From Druceiella hillmani (taxonomy: Eukaryota; Arthropoda; Insecta; Lepidoptera; Hepialidae), in contig JAYKKI010000004.1 in NCBI GenBank assembly GCA_039881145.1, forward strand, positions 43,309,001 through 43,373,000: a DNA stretch of 64,000 bases, in the 5' to 3' direction. Under the pieces are notes generated by a model. It was given only the letters and a program-made list of their open reading frames with translations. It was not told the DNA's origin and ran no database searches. The first letter of the stretch is position 1; every line of letters starts with the position of its first letter. This document shows positions 48,776-60,786 of this stretch, in pieces. The position numbers were made by a program, and so were the translations under genes.

Positions 48776-48820
48776 CCGGTCAAGTGCAAGTCGGACTCAC
48801 GCACGAAGGGTTCCGTAGCA
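48776..48820 (+). repeat. Dispersed repeat motif, copy 1
   Basis: The segment contains CAAGTGCAAGTCGGACTC and ACGAAGGGTTCCGTA. I recall a nearly identical motif as widespread in moth and butterfly genomes. An inverted, more diverged copy lies at 60742-60786. This copy sits directly beyond the C-terminal end of the minus-strand relic at 48880-50150 and may be the terminus of that element. Confidence 0.6.
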
Positions 48821-48879
48821 CCAAACAATATTAATCGTATAATTTTGTATTTCTTGAAGACTAAATTCTATACTCGTTG

Positions 48880-50150
48880 TTGCCCTAAAGTAGCTTTTAA
48901 TATTGTTATGGCCTCATTTACTATACCATAAGGAGTTAAGTCATTGGTAAAACTGGAATATAACATTGCCTTAGCGGCAGTTGTTCATAGTGCTCTTGGC
49001 ATCATTTTACAAATTTAGTCAAATAATGAGGCAACTATTATTTTTCTTTGTTCCATTTTTCATTGATTTGCTTAGCCTGTTTGTCTTTAAAGTTGTTTTA
49101 TTTTTAATAATTTTTTCGTAAAGACTGGATGAATTCTGGTTTTTATTTTTCAAATACTTCTGAAGACATATTCGGTTCACCGTCTAAGGTCCCATAATGC
49201 CTTTTTGCTAAATGTTACGCTTCTTTTTTCTTTTAGCCCCATATTTTTTTAAAATTCCTTCTCTATAGCATTTTCCAAAAGTTTTCTTGTCCTTGTTATA
49301 TACTTTTCCGTATATAATATTTAGTAGCAGGATATATTTTATTCCATATATCTTGCATCAAATTATAATTTTTTTAAATGTAGCATAGCATTTACAAAAA
49401 TTATAATTTGAAAAAATTTACTCGTTTAACTGCTAGGAACTTTACAATTATTGGATTGCAATATGCAGCTGGATTATTTCTTTCTTGTAAAATGAGGATC
49501 TCAAAATTGCCTTGTAGCAAATAAATGAGATCATCGTAAATATCGTACCAAATACCACACGTTTTTTTATTGCAATATTAAATTTTTTATGTTTATCTTT
49601 TGTACAATAGTAACCTTCGCACAAATCACTTTAGCCCAATAAATGACATGAGATATTTCTAAATCAACTTCCTAAACCTTTAATATTTCTTTCATTAATT
49701 GAAATAGTTTCTAAATTGTTATTATGTTATAGAACGTCGATAATTATTTTACGTGGACGCCCTATGTTTTCTTTCCGATATTTTTAAGGCGGATACAGAT
49801 ACGGAGCTATATTTATTTCAATTTCGATTCTGAAGTTTCGATTCCACAATTCTTTGCAATTTATTAAAATAACATCGCAATAAGTGCTTACTACACATCA
49901 TTTTTATCACATGACTATTATATGTTGCTGTCTCCATCACCAATTACCATAGCATTTTATATGTTACCGTCCCGATCATTAATTAGTTTAGTAAATTTCA
50001 CAATAAATTTTTCAAGTTTCATTGGACCTGTTCGATTTTTGAAACACTTGTGAACACGTATTTTTGTTTTACGATTGGTTGCCACAACACAAACACTACA
50101 AATTTCATCTTCAGAGTCATTACTGTGGCCAAAAAAAAGAAATTTTGTTC
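48880..50150 (-). pseudogene. Decayed transposon protein with Mutator-like and YqaJ-like segments
   Basis: On the minus strand, coding-like pieces follow in order. DDSEDEICSVC...VHKCFKNRTGP (about 50135-50030) and VIGDGDSN (about 49935) resemble a conserved segment of insect proteins annotated as Mutator-like transposase domain. YDDLIYLLQGNF, ERNNPAAYCNPIIVKF and KRVNF (49550-49410) resemble the following N-x-A-E-x-x-N-S / G-G-K-R block, here with substitutions. EKWNKEK and ICKMMPRAL, then AKAMLYSSFTNDLTPYG and NEAI (49070-48900) resemble a YqaJ-type nuclease region. Known family members combine these parts in this order. Stops and frameshifts are frequent. Assignment is by remembered patterns; the order adds support. 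Confidence 0.5.
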
Positions 50151-51403
50151 ATCTTTTTTTAATGCTTCCTACACATTTAATAAAAGTGTATAAAAAGCGT
50201 GTTTCTATACGTTATTGATTTTAGAGATTGATTTAAATATTTTGGAGGCTACAAATAAAAATTATAAAATAATTACTTCTTTTTTGTTAGTATTCGCATT
50301 AAGCAAAAGCTACTAAATATATGACTTGTAAAGAATTCATGGTGTAACAAAAGGTATGCAGCAATAGTTGCTGTCCTTTGGTTTGCCTGTTTTTTATCTC
50401 GTTAAACCAGTTTTGATTAGGACACTTATTGATATTTAACGTATATATAATTTTGTATTAATAACGAGGTATATATTGAGTGATATGGAAAAAGTGCTTG
50501 AGGGATAGCGCCTTTCGTCGTCATATCTCTTGATGCTGCCTTGGCAAAGCGAGGCCAATATAGTGAGTCAGTAGTTAGTTATAAAATTATTATTATTACC
50601 ATTCTTTTAATTTTTAAAAAAATTTACTAATGTTTACCAATCATATTATCATTAGAAACTACTTACGGTGATTATACAATTGTGGTCTATGGACCATCAA
50701 CGTCAATGTTTATCACGTGATTCTTCAGTTTTCATTCATGTAATATTTCATTTCTACAATAAGTATATTCCTTGCGTTTTTAATAAGTTCCTTGTAATGT
50801 TCTGTTGATCTGAAAAAAGCTTCTGATACAACTAAACAAAAACTGACATGCGCTCGTGCGTAGATATAATATATACTTATTTCTGATGTGTGAATACGGC
50901 AAAAAAAATAACCATGTTCTTGTTGCTTCAAAACTTCCAATTTCTTGACGAAGCAGTTATTGAAACTCATCAATATTATCAGTTTTTTTGCGACAGATTC
51001 CTTTGATACGTTTTATTTTTTCTCTTTATGATATTCCATCAACCAAAAAAAGAGTTTTAAATATTATTTCCATTTACATTACGATGTAATAAAAAAAATC
51101 ATTATTAAAGTGAACAATTCAAACTTACTCATGCTGAACAATTGTGTCAATAATGAGTATATATCACTAGAACGATAGTCAGTAAACAAAGAGAAAATAT
51201 AGGTATATTTATTTTTTGCAAATTGCCGAAAGCCACAAACTTGTCTTCCATCCCTTCCTATTGTCTTTTTTAACACCTAATTTTAAATATAAGTTCAGTT
51301 TTAAGGTGAAATCTTTAGTTTTAGGAGCACTCAGATTAATTTTAAGATATTTTATAATAGAGTATTCCGACAACACAAGACTCGATCTCCCTAATTTAGA
51401 TTT
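50151..51403. other. A+T-rich noncoding stretch
   Basis: Frames up to 82 codons without motif. It may include the 5' region of the preceding minus-strand relic. Confidence 0.35.
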
Positions 51404-51480
51404 GTATCCCTACTAATATAATAAAAGCAAAACTCTCCTACCTACCTACCTACCTACGTGCGGACGTATCCGTAATCAGG
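51404..51480 (-). repeat. Possible 3' tail of an RTE-like or related dispersed repeat
   Basis: CTACTAATATAATAAAAGC followed by four CTAC units and CGTGCGGACG. In reverse complement this resembles the terminal part of repeats ending in ATAATATTAGTAGGAT that I recall from insect genomes. Confidence 0.4.
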
Positions 51481-52224
51481 AATTTAAATTTAAATTATTA
51501 TCATATTTAGCATAAATATTAATTTCACAAGTTTGTTTTGATATTGATAATAGTTATTACCAGTTAAGATATCAAAGTTTCGGGTATAAATAGCAGTTAA
51601 CAACGGTGATTCTGGATGCAAATTGCGAGTCGTTGCCGCTATACAAGTGAAACTATCATTGATTACTGACCTGCAGAAGTAGCTGTGCATATCCTGATCT
51701 CAGCAGTAACTATTGGCAAGTTTACTAATTTTATCACCTTACTCTTAGTTACACATAGATTGCATAAGGTACACATTTCACTTCAGCCAAAACTAATATC
51801 CTGTTTAAGACACTGAAAGGAAATTAGTGATCTGTAATTTCACTAAGCAATTTATATAATTACACCAATCTACTGTATTGCCTTAACCACTAACCACTGG
51901 AGACTCAGTTGATTGAATAACATACATTTACCAAATAGAACACTACCATACAAGTTCTTCAAAAATACGACACTGAAGAAAGTGTCAAAATCGGCAATTA
52001 ATCATTTGCTAAACAGCGCCACCGCTAACGGAACCACAGATGAACAGCGCCGCCTACTGACAACATCTTAAAGTTTTAAGACCAACGAACTTATTTTGAT
52101 AACGGTGTAATTAGTAATATTAAGTCATCGGTAGATGGCACAATATAATGGAGATAAATTTAACGTTCACTCAATTAGAATACCATATTAAGCATACATT
52201 ATAATTAATTTCGTTGAATCAACC
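51481..52224 (+). other. Probable 5' UTR of LINE no. 3 and flank
   Basis: Less A+T-rich than its surroundings, with two CAGCGCC-containing words near 52014 and 52049, and a perfect 6-bp hairpin GACACT/AGTGTC near 51970-51987. The 5' boundary of the LINE could not be fixed: no target-site duplication was found. Confidence 0.45.
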
Positions 52225-53158
52225 ATGAACTGCTCTAATTGTTCCAAATACTGCCAGGACACTGAGGGGTTAAAACGTGCTAAATGTACATTAAAATGTC
52301 ATTACACTTGCATCGGAATGGGAGAGAAAGATTTCAAAAAAATGCTCCCGATGAACAAAGGTAAATGGAAATGTCCAACATGTAAAATTCGGCAGAACAC
52401 GAAAATAGTAGATTCGCCGTCATCATCTATCGGCTCGGAAATATTTCACAGAAAAAATTAAAAATGATTTAAAGGAGTTAGTGATTGGCTCAATTAAAAC
52501 CGAACTAAATGCAATTAAAGAAAAAATCACGTCACTGGAAGGATTCGAAAGGTCTTTGGAATTTCATACTGCCGAACGAGATCGCCTAAAGGTAATAATA
52601 ACGGACAATAACAAAACCATAGACAGTTTAAAGGCCTCCAGTGATTTGATGCGAAAAGAATTCGACTTCTTAAAATCGAAAGTTGAAGAAATTGAACAAA
52701 CAGCTCGTCAATGTAACATCGAAATACAAAACGTTCCTGAGAATAAAAGTGAGAATATTCAAAATATAGTGGCTAATTTAGCAGTAGCCTTTAACGTACC
52801 CATACCTCTGGAGCAAGTACGAAGTGCACATCGCGTTGCTACCGGAAGTTTGGACCGCCCGCGTAACATTGTGATACAACTGGCTACGCGACGCCTGCGT
52901 GACGACGTTCTAGTGGCGGCACGCGTGCGTCGCTCTCTTACAACACGCTCTCTTCAGCTCTCAGTGCCCGAACAAAAGATTTATATAAATGAACATCTTA
53001 CGTTACACAAAAAAATACTTCACGCAAAAGTACGTGCCGCGAAAAAGCAGAAAGGCTACGAGTATGTTTGGGTACGAAATGGCAAAATTTATGTCAGGAA
53101 AAGTGTCGGGGATAAGTCTTCCGTAATCAAGTGTGAAAACGATATCCAGAAAATGTGA
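52225..53158 (+). pseudogene. ORF1 of LINE no. 3: PHD-like zinc finger and coiled-coil protein
   Basis: Nucleic-acid-binding partner of the RT. ATG 52225 begins MNCSNCSKYCQD; Cys and His ligands continue through AKC, CHYTC and WKCPTCK near residue 54, the spacing of a PHD-type finger (one expected Cys near residue 18 appears replaced). The first frame stops at TAA 52459-52461, but the next frame is open as TEKIKNDLKELV and joins the downstream frame, so a single-base insertion near 52450 explains the split. Then comes a long coiled coil (about 52500-52720, Leu/Glu/Lys heptads), a folded region with NIEIQNVPE and RSAHRVATG typical of LINE ORF1 C-terminal domains, and a basic end. Stop at 53156-53158; about 311 codons in all. 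Confidence 0.85.
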
Positions 53159-53358
53159 CTATTCTTTAACAGCATATTTACTCTCAAAATTACCTGTATG
53201 TTATATATAATATGTATAGAATGTAATCATTTGAGCTCTAGTGTTGATATTAATCACTTTCCTATGTTATTCACGATTGGAAATAATTTGAATTATTATT
53301 ATACAGTCAAACAAAGTCGACAATTTAAATATTGTTATAGTATCCAACTCCTGTATAG
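53159..53358 (+). other. Interval where the ORF2 endonuclease domain is missing
   Basis: A 65-codon frame at 53198-53395 has no endonuclease motif (no W-N-x-x-G, no S-D-H). The ORF2 frame is open only from about 53359. This marks the internal deletion. Confidence 0.6.
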
Positions 53359-55261
53359 TTTTTTTGTCGATCTATCAGTGTCTCCGATTACTTAAATTTA
53401 TCTAAGTTAAGAAGTCAGTTTAAGAAAATATCCCGGTCTTGTTTTCGTGACTACGTCCACAATACTGAGAAACTTATTAATAACAACTTAAACGATTTCT
53501 GGTCATACGTGTCATCACTAAAGAAGTCAAAAAGATACCCATCGTCGATGAATTTCGAAGGTTATGAATCGAATGACATTCAAATGATATGCCAAATGTT
53601 TTCTAAGTTCTTCAAATCTACCTTTGAACGGAACCCACCTCTAGACCCAAATAATATTTGTGAATCCTTCGAACAAAACCTACCTCCTCATCACAATTTA
53701 GCACTTCAGATGGATATTAATATCACCTCCATCCGCTTCCAAAGAGATGAAATAACTAATGCCCTCAAGAAAATCAATCCCAATAAGGGAGCAGGTCCAG
53801 ATAACATTGAACCTATATTTCTTAAAAACACACACGATACGATTTCTGCTCCACTCACTACAATATTTAACATGTGTATCGCACAGGGTACGTTTCCCGG
53901 GTGCTGGAAAGATGCACATATAATACCAGTATATAAATCTGGGAGTAAACAATCTGTCGAAAATTATCGGCCTATATCCATTTTGCCAGCAGTGTCTAAG
54001 GTATTTGAAAGAGTGGTTCACAATAGGATTTATCCGACATTGCATCGGCATATTATTGAGGAGCAGCATGGATTCTTACGGAACCGGTCAACATTAACCA
54101 ACCTGTTATTGTACACGCAATATCTCTTTAAATCTATGGATTGCAGGACACAGGTTGATTCCATCTACACAGATTTTAAAAAAGCTTTCGACAAGGTTGA
54201 TCATCTCATCTTGCTGAAAAAACTCTCTTTTAACGGTATAAATCTCTTTTAACGGGGCAACTTACTTCGTCTCCTATCTCAGCAACAGGCAACAAGTAGT
54301 AAAAATTAACGGTTTTATATCACCTCATGTTCCCATGACTTCAGGGGTACCTCAAGGTTCCATATCGGGTCCCTTTTTGTTTATCATATTTATAAATGAC
54401 ATCAGCAATTGTTTTAAACACAGCAAGTTCCTATTATATGCTGACGACCTAAAGATTTTCTCCAAAATAAGAGATTCTTCTGATCATTCGAAGTTACAAG
54501 AAGATCTTAAAAGACTAGATGCGTATTGCAGGATAAACAAGATAAAATTAAGTCACAGTAAGTGTAAATCGATCACCTTTTCTAAAAATAAGACAATCTA
54601 TTTTCATACCTATGACATAGGTGGTCATTCTTTGGAATCTGTTAATTGCATACGTGACCTTGGTGTAATGTTTGATCAAAAGCTACAGTTTGATGTTCAC
54701 GTAAAGCAGATCACATCGCGAGCTTATGCTTTGCTAGGCTTTGTCTTACGAACTACCAAACCCTTTAAGCAAATGAGAACGTATCGCATCCTCTACACAA
54801 GTCTTGTGCGATCTCAACTTGAATAAGCTGTTGTCGTCTGGAATCTTTACTATCTTACATATTCTGATATGATCGAAAGAGTGCAAAAACGATTTATACG
54901 TACATTGCAATATCGCTTCAATACACCCAAAATAGACTATTATAATGGATTGTATACATTTAAATACCGTACTCTCCACGAAAGGCGTATCGAACTCGGA
55001 GCAATTGTACTTTATAATATTTGCTATAGTCGTTATGATTGCGCCGATATAGTGAATCAGTTGCAGTTTCGTGTGCCAGGGAGAGCGACCCGTAGCATCG
55101 CACTGTTCCATCTACCTACCGCTTGCACTAATGCTGGTGCTCGTGTACCACTACGCAGGCTTTGTGATGATTGCGAGGGAAAATTTCATTCTCTAGATAT
55201 ATTTGCCAGCTCAGTACTTCAATACAAACAGTCAGTTAAACGGATACTATACAACCATTAG
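53359..55261 (+). pseudogene. ORF2 remnant of LINE no. 3: reverse transcriptase without endonuclease
   Basis: Copies element RNA at the target nick. The first clear similarity is the pre-RT linker (KLRSQFKKISRSCFRDYV) near 53400. RT blocks: KKINPNKGAGPDNI near 53770, YRPISILPAVSKVFER near 53965, QHGFLRNRST near 54065, motif A DFKKAFDKVDH near 54172, motif B SGVPQGSISGPFLF near 54341, motif C YADD at 54437-54448, and the thumb-side segments LGVMFDQKLQFDVHV and IERVQKRFIR. The frame changes by one base at 54224-54255, where a local direct repeat sits, leading to TAA 54250-54252. A second break is TAA 54824-54826. The C-terminus runs to TAG 55259-55261. Confidence 0.9.
54224..54255 (+). repeat. 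13-bp direct repeat at the ORF2 frameshift
   Basis: TCTCTTTTAACGG occurs at 54224-54236 and again at 54243-54255, 19 bp apart. A local copied insertion of 10 or 19 bp (both leave one extra base modulo three) accounts for the frame change from the upstream to the downstream RT frame. Confidence 0.85.
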
Positions 55262-55698
55262 TCCTTTGAAAGCATTGACACTACATTTTCATTTATTCAA
55301 ATCGACGTGATATTCTGTTTCTTTTTTTTTCTTTTTATTTAATCGATATTATTATAAGTGGGATAGTGATTACTATTAATTCTATTATTGATAACTGTTA
55401 CAGTGAACTGTAAATGAAAGGCTGATTTCAATAATTTCAATAGTTATTGCTTGATTGTTAACAATATTACTTTATTAAAATTTAATTTGATATTTTATAA
55501 AATTTCTGAATATTTAATGTATCATGGAAATATCTAGAAAAGACTGAGGATATATGTATGTAGAATATTACTTTCATGTGGGAATGTTAGGATATAAATT
55601 AACCTTATTGTCGAAAAACTCTTATTTTGTATTTCACTATGACTTGTATCTGTTTTTTCTCCATAGGTGATAAATAAATAAAAAAAATAAATAAAAAG
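55262..55698 (+). other. 3' UTR and tail of LINE no. 3
   Basis: A+T-rich 3' UTR ending in GGTGATAAATAAATAAAA-type tail at 55666-55698, a usual end for this LINE group. Confidence 0.75.
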
Positions 55699-56465
55699 CA
55701 TTTTTATCTGGGTGGTTGTATCCTTGCACGCTAAAATATCCCAATGTTTTAATAAAATTTTGCAAATAGATATTTCACATCATTTATTAAAAGATGGATT
55801 TATCAATTTACGCTATTATTTACATGAGGAGATTAGTGAACAAAAACGCTAAAAAAATTATGCCTACACACCAGTAGAAAACCGTCAACCATACAAAGAA
55901 CTTTTTAAATTTAGTGAATAAAATGAAGTTATTTCATTTATATAATTTAATTCCTAATTTTAACAGATTAGTATAGTATTTAGTAACCATTTAAAATAAT
56001 CTAATTTTGAAATAGCAGGACTGGGACCAAGATGGATACTACGAGCACTTGAATATTGAGTAACTGAATTAGAACTAAACTAAAACTAGAACTGGAATTG
56101 ACTGAGCTGGGTCTGTGTACGCGGTTAAAATAGACATATAAATGCCTACTCAGTACTTGTATCTGCAAGTTATATTCAAATAGAATAAAACAGTCATATT
56201 AAATTTGAAAGAGTTCCAAGACGAGATCTATCCGGCTAGGGTGAACTAAGAAAGAATTTTTTTTTAATTTTATAATTATACTTAAACTCGATATAACGTA
56301 TTGTACCTGGTGTTGCTGAAATTATAAAAATACACTAGTCATTGTTTTTTGTATTAAATACGTCTATAAGGCAGCTTATTTCAAATATTTCGCCACAATA
56401 ATAAAAACTATATTTTCTATTCCACTCTTTTACAATTATTGATTAGCATTTAAATGAAAATTAAC
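55699..56465. other. A+T-rich spacer
   Basis: A short purine-rich run (GAACTAAACTAAAACTAGAAC near 56068-56090) stands out; otherwise nothing recognised. Confidence 0.4.
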
Positions 56466-56705
56466 CACAATTAAATGAAACTAATTGATGTAGTATTATT
56501 TCTACTTTCTTTAATTTCTTTACCACGACCTAGGTTTCGTTGTATTACAATATCTTCAGGTGGGATACTAGCAAAGATGCTTTCGAAGAAGAATCTTTGC
56601 TAATAGCCCACCTGAAGATGTTGTAATACAGAGAAACCTAGGTCGTGATAAAGAAATTAAAGAAACTAGAAATAATACTACATCACGTAGTTTCATTTAA
56701 TTGTG
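56466..56705. mobile_element. Palindromic repeat family, copy B (compact, 240 bp)
   Basis: Left arm 56466-56578, 14-bp loop 56579-56592, right arm 56593-56705. Arms are almost perfect inverted copies and match the outer half of the arms of copy A, including CCACGACCTAGGTTTCG and CTTCAGGTGGGATA. The short loop makes this a near-continuous hairpin, the MITE-like form of the family. Beyond the right arm, 56706-56747 still resembles the reverse complement of 24247-24289. Confidence 0.9.
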
Positions 56706-59700
56706 AATAATGAAATTCTACAAAATTAACGCCAAATATGTTCCATATATGAAAATTAACATAATAATTTTTTTCTTAAATTTTCAATAGGAAGATTCGC
56801 TTTTTCCTTGTATTTAAGCCAATATATTGCTAGTACGCAAGTACGGAAGTCAAAATATAGTTAATATCTCAAAACTCAAAGTTCTGCTAATGTTTTTTCA
56901 ACACTTTCGACATAGAAGAAGGAGAGAGCATTGATATTTTTCTGGTTATTTTTAACAACACCTTTATACATTACATTCTGAGAAAATGTTTTTAGTAATA
57001 TTTCTTTGAACCATCTCGCCTAAAATTTTATAATAAATTGTGGAATCATTACTACTCAATTTATGTCCTTCAGGAGAAAGAAAATTTAAAAAACTTGCAT
57101 TTTTTGTTTGTCCTTCAAAAAATTCTTTATGAATACTTCTGAACCTTAACTTTATCGTGCCAACGCGGGTTAATACGCTTTACCATAAACCCAAAATTTA
57201 AAATTTTACATCAAATGGTTTCTTAGAGAAAAAGATTATGACAGATCATTTCACCACAGCGAAGTATAATATAATAGTTTCATAGCATAGTAGTTTTTGC
57301 GTTGTAGGCTTAAAACGATAAACACTAAAAAGACGAGGAATATTGAGTTTTTAGAAAATATTTGTAATTTATAGACTTTCCTAACTTAAAATAAAAATAT
57401 AAAATTAGAATAATATATGCTTCGAAAGTGTTTAAGTTTGCGTAAAATTCACATAACTGTAACAGTCCGGAATATGCTCATTTTGTTCAGTGAACTCCAA
57501 ATATCATAAATTAAACCGTTATTTCAGCAACTTTGCGTACAATGAAATAATCGGTGATTCCATCTGGGGTTCAGCAGCCGGCAGCTTAGTGCAAATATGT
57601 AAATTTTCGCTTTTAGTATTATCAAACTAACAGAATTCAACGATTACATGGTTACGATATCCAAAGTAATTTACCGCAATTTACGAGTTTGGAACGTATA
57701 ATTTTCTCTTGCTCATTCTTTGGAATGTAATATATTTTCATTTGGAACATTAGTTTTAAACCTATTACTACTACGTTAGGCCTTTACATTATAAAAGCAA
57801 TAAAGAAAAGTCGACAAGTTTCATTTTATAACATTTTTGTATATATTATATAATATTTTTAAAATTAATATATTTTTTCATTATAATCCAATTTATACAT
57901 TAAACAATTACAAATACATATATGCATATATATTTGCATATATATATTTATAATTTTTTAAATAGAAAATATTTTAAATGTAAGATGTAATTTTAAAATC
58001 CCCGATGCATTGAGACAAATATTTGTTTTCACGTATTCTAAATTCGCAAGAAAAATGTGAAAAGGATAAGAATTAGAGGAATGAACAGAATATAATGTTT
58101 GACAAGCTCTAAGCTATCATCAATAGAAGTAAGGCAAATTTTTTTAATTCATTACAAAATGTAAGTCGATTCTTTACGATCGTTCGGTCGTTCATATATC
58201 TCACTAAAACAAAATAAGTAATAAAATCAATTTACAATAATATATCGTATAGGCATATTTTGTGGTTGGTTTTTTATTTCTCTTCCTTCTTTTTTTATGT
58301 CGCTAACTTGATTAAAAACGTTTCTTTTAAATTGTTGATTTAGGTATATTAAATGCCAAATTTCGTAAAAGAATTTGTTCTGATCCAAAAAATAAATAGG
58401 TATTTGTTGCATATTTACAATCTAAAACTAAAGTCTTTGTTCAACGAATACTTCTTTGTCATTTTGATGTATTATTTGGTAAACATAATAATTTTTGTTG
58501 TGATCCCGCGGCGTGAAATTCCTGTTTGTTATTTAACGTCTTATATTTTTTATTATCACTAATGACCATATGTAGCTAAGTTAAATAAATCATACACATG
58601 TACACAAGATGCCTATCTAAGAAAACAAAACTTTTTCTCACTCGACATAAAACTAAGAACATAGCGCGTTTATTGTCCAAATAAAAATGAACCCCCTAGC
58701 GTATTGTTTTGTTTGTTGTATTGTTTTGTATATTTAAAATAACAGGTGAAGGTGAACATTTAGTGTTTACTTTAATTTAAAGAAAAGTTTATAAAAATAA
58801 TACGCATATCAAATTCCATAAATAATATAATAATCTACCTGCATATACCTACCAGACAGTAGACTAGTAGCTTGCCGTATGATAAGAAATAGATATAATA
58901 TAATATGATAAATATAATAAATAGGGCATATTAATTCCTCTAACCTCCTTCCACATTTCTGAGTATATGGTCCTGACAATATATCCATATCTAGAAGCCA
59001 AGTACCTTTCGGCTTATAGGATTTTTGTTTGTAATGTATTTTTTGTTTTTTTTTCTCATGTTTAGTTTATAAGTACTTACAGATAACAAAAGCGCAATCT
59101 TTAATATGTTATAGCCGAATTATATTATTAATTAAAAAAAAAACACAAAAGGGAACGAGCGGTGCCATGGTTGGAACATAGTTCTTTTTGCTTTATATTA
59201 TGTATTAAATAACAGGCTTAATGAAATAAGGTAGCAACGTATATGAGTAATTAAATGGAAAATAATTTTTAGATATAAAAAAATAAAATAATGGGAATAA
59301 AGCGATGTGAGTAACATCGTTTAATTAAATAAACTTGCGTAATATGTGAACAGTATAGTATGATTTAATTTTTGTGTCAGTTAATATGTAAACTTTTGTC
59401 CATGCAAATAAAAGATGACACCAAAATTTAAATTTAAAATTAATCATCCACTTATTGTCACTTTAACACTGGTACTTAGTTGACTTCATCATCACCATCC
59501 TCGAGTTCTACAGAATCACTTTCACATTTCATTCTTTATTCATAAAAAGATTATGTATATTTACACGTGGCATAACACTAGATTAAATATATTTAGCACG
59601 CAAATAATTAATTGAAATAAAATAATAAAAGTATTGGAGCATGATTATAAATATCTTCGGTAAAATGAAGTTTTATCAAATTATTAAACTTTTAAATTTA

Positions 59701-59852
59701 AATTTGGAGAGGTTCATCAATTTATTTTTCTGCTGGCTTTATATCGTACGCCAATCATCTGCCAGACCGTTTCTTTTTACTAATTTAATTAATTTAAATT
59801 TATCTGTTTGTATTTTCTTTGTCGTAAATTTAAATTAAATTAAATCCATTAA
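56706..59852. other. A+T-rich noncoding stretch
   Basis: No gene recognised. Several short frames lack motifs. A TATGCATATATATTTGCATATA stretch near 57920 is simple repeat. Confidence 0.4.
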
Positions 59853-59920
59853 TTAATTTCTTTACCACGACCTAGGTTTCGTTGTATTACGACATCTTCA
59901 AGTGGGCTATTATAAAAGAT
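59853..59920 (+). repeat. Palindromic repeat family, copy C (single arm)
   Basis: Matches the inner two-thirds of one arm of copies A and B (TTAATTTCTTTACCACGACC onward to AAAGAT). No second arm is seen nearby, so it is a solo half or truncated copy. Confidence 0.88.
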
Positions 59921-60618
59921 GATTTGTCGTTTATTTTTTTTCAATAAACTACTTAAATGAAATCTCAAATTATTATTGAATTGAATTATTTTAAATATTT
60001 CTTTAAAACTATTTTATTTTACTATAAAAATATGAAAATAAATGAATACACGGAAAATTTCTTATAATTTATCTATTTTAAGTATTTAATAAATGATAAA
60101 GTATTAATTAATTCATATTTCAAATAAACACAATATCGAATTTTGAACGGTCTGGCAGATGATCAGCTTACAATAGAAAGCCAACTGAAAAGATATTGGC
60201 ATACCCTTGTGCTTATACTGAAGCAAAAGTGTTGTTCGAAATCTTACTAATTTTTCAACCAAGCTCTCATTCGCCAAACGTGTAACATAAGGAACATTAT
60301 TCCAAATTTTTTTTTAATTTAGTGTAGTATTTTTTATAGAGTAGTATATTTTATTTATATCAAATTTGGAGGTATCGTTTGTAAGAGCTGGTTATAGGTT
60401 TTCAGATTTTATGAACTGTATATTAAGAGATATACTGGAAAATATGGGAAAAGAAACACACTTACATTCGACACTATTCAACATAAAATTCTGAAAGAAG
60501 TCAAGGTTTTTAGAAGTTTATGCATAGGTTAAAGGAAAACTACATAGATTTGCCAAGTTCTAATAATTTTGGAAAGATGAACCATGCCTTTGCGCCTGGA
60601 AAGATAGAGTAGGCAAGG
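59921..60618. other. A+T-rich spacer
   Basis: Nothing recognised. Confidence 0.4.
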
Positions 60619-60635
60619 TATATATATATATATAT

Positions 60636-60681
<46 letters not shown>
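60619..60681. repeat. Compound (TA)n(GT)n microsatellite
   Basis: TA units up to about 60648, then about 16 GT units. Confidence 0.95.
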
Positions 60682-60683
<2 letters not shown>

Positions 60684-60741
60684 GAAAAATTATTATTTTT
60701 AACGGTTTAATAGAAATACTATGTACCCTTAAATGTTTATA

Positions 60742-60786
60742 AGTACGGGCTCTCAGAGTGTGAGTTCAACTCGGACTTGCCAGTTT
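60742..60786 (-). repeat. Dispersed repeat motif, copy 2, inverted
   Basis: The reverse complement aligns with 48776-48820 (CAAGTCCGAGTTGAACTC versus CAAGTGCAAGTCGGACTC and onward to the CGTAC end), with several substitutions. Confidence 0.5.

Larger units (their letters stand above)
52225..55698 (+). mobile_element. LINE no. 3, CR1/L2-type non-LTR retrotransposon, internally deleted
   Basis: ORF1 (PHD-like finger plus coiled coil), then ORF2 RT without endonuclease domain, then a 3' UTR ending in an ATAAATAA-type tail. RT motifs (DFKKAFDKVDH, SGVPQGSISGP, YADD) and the PHD-plus-coiled-coil ORF1 point to the CR1/L2/Daphne/Rex1 group rather than Jockey; the exact clade is uncertain. The interval from ORF1 to the RT is too short by roughly 700 bp to hold an APE endonuclease, so an internal deletion is likely. 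Confidence 0.88.
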
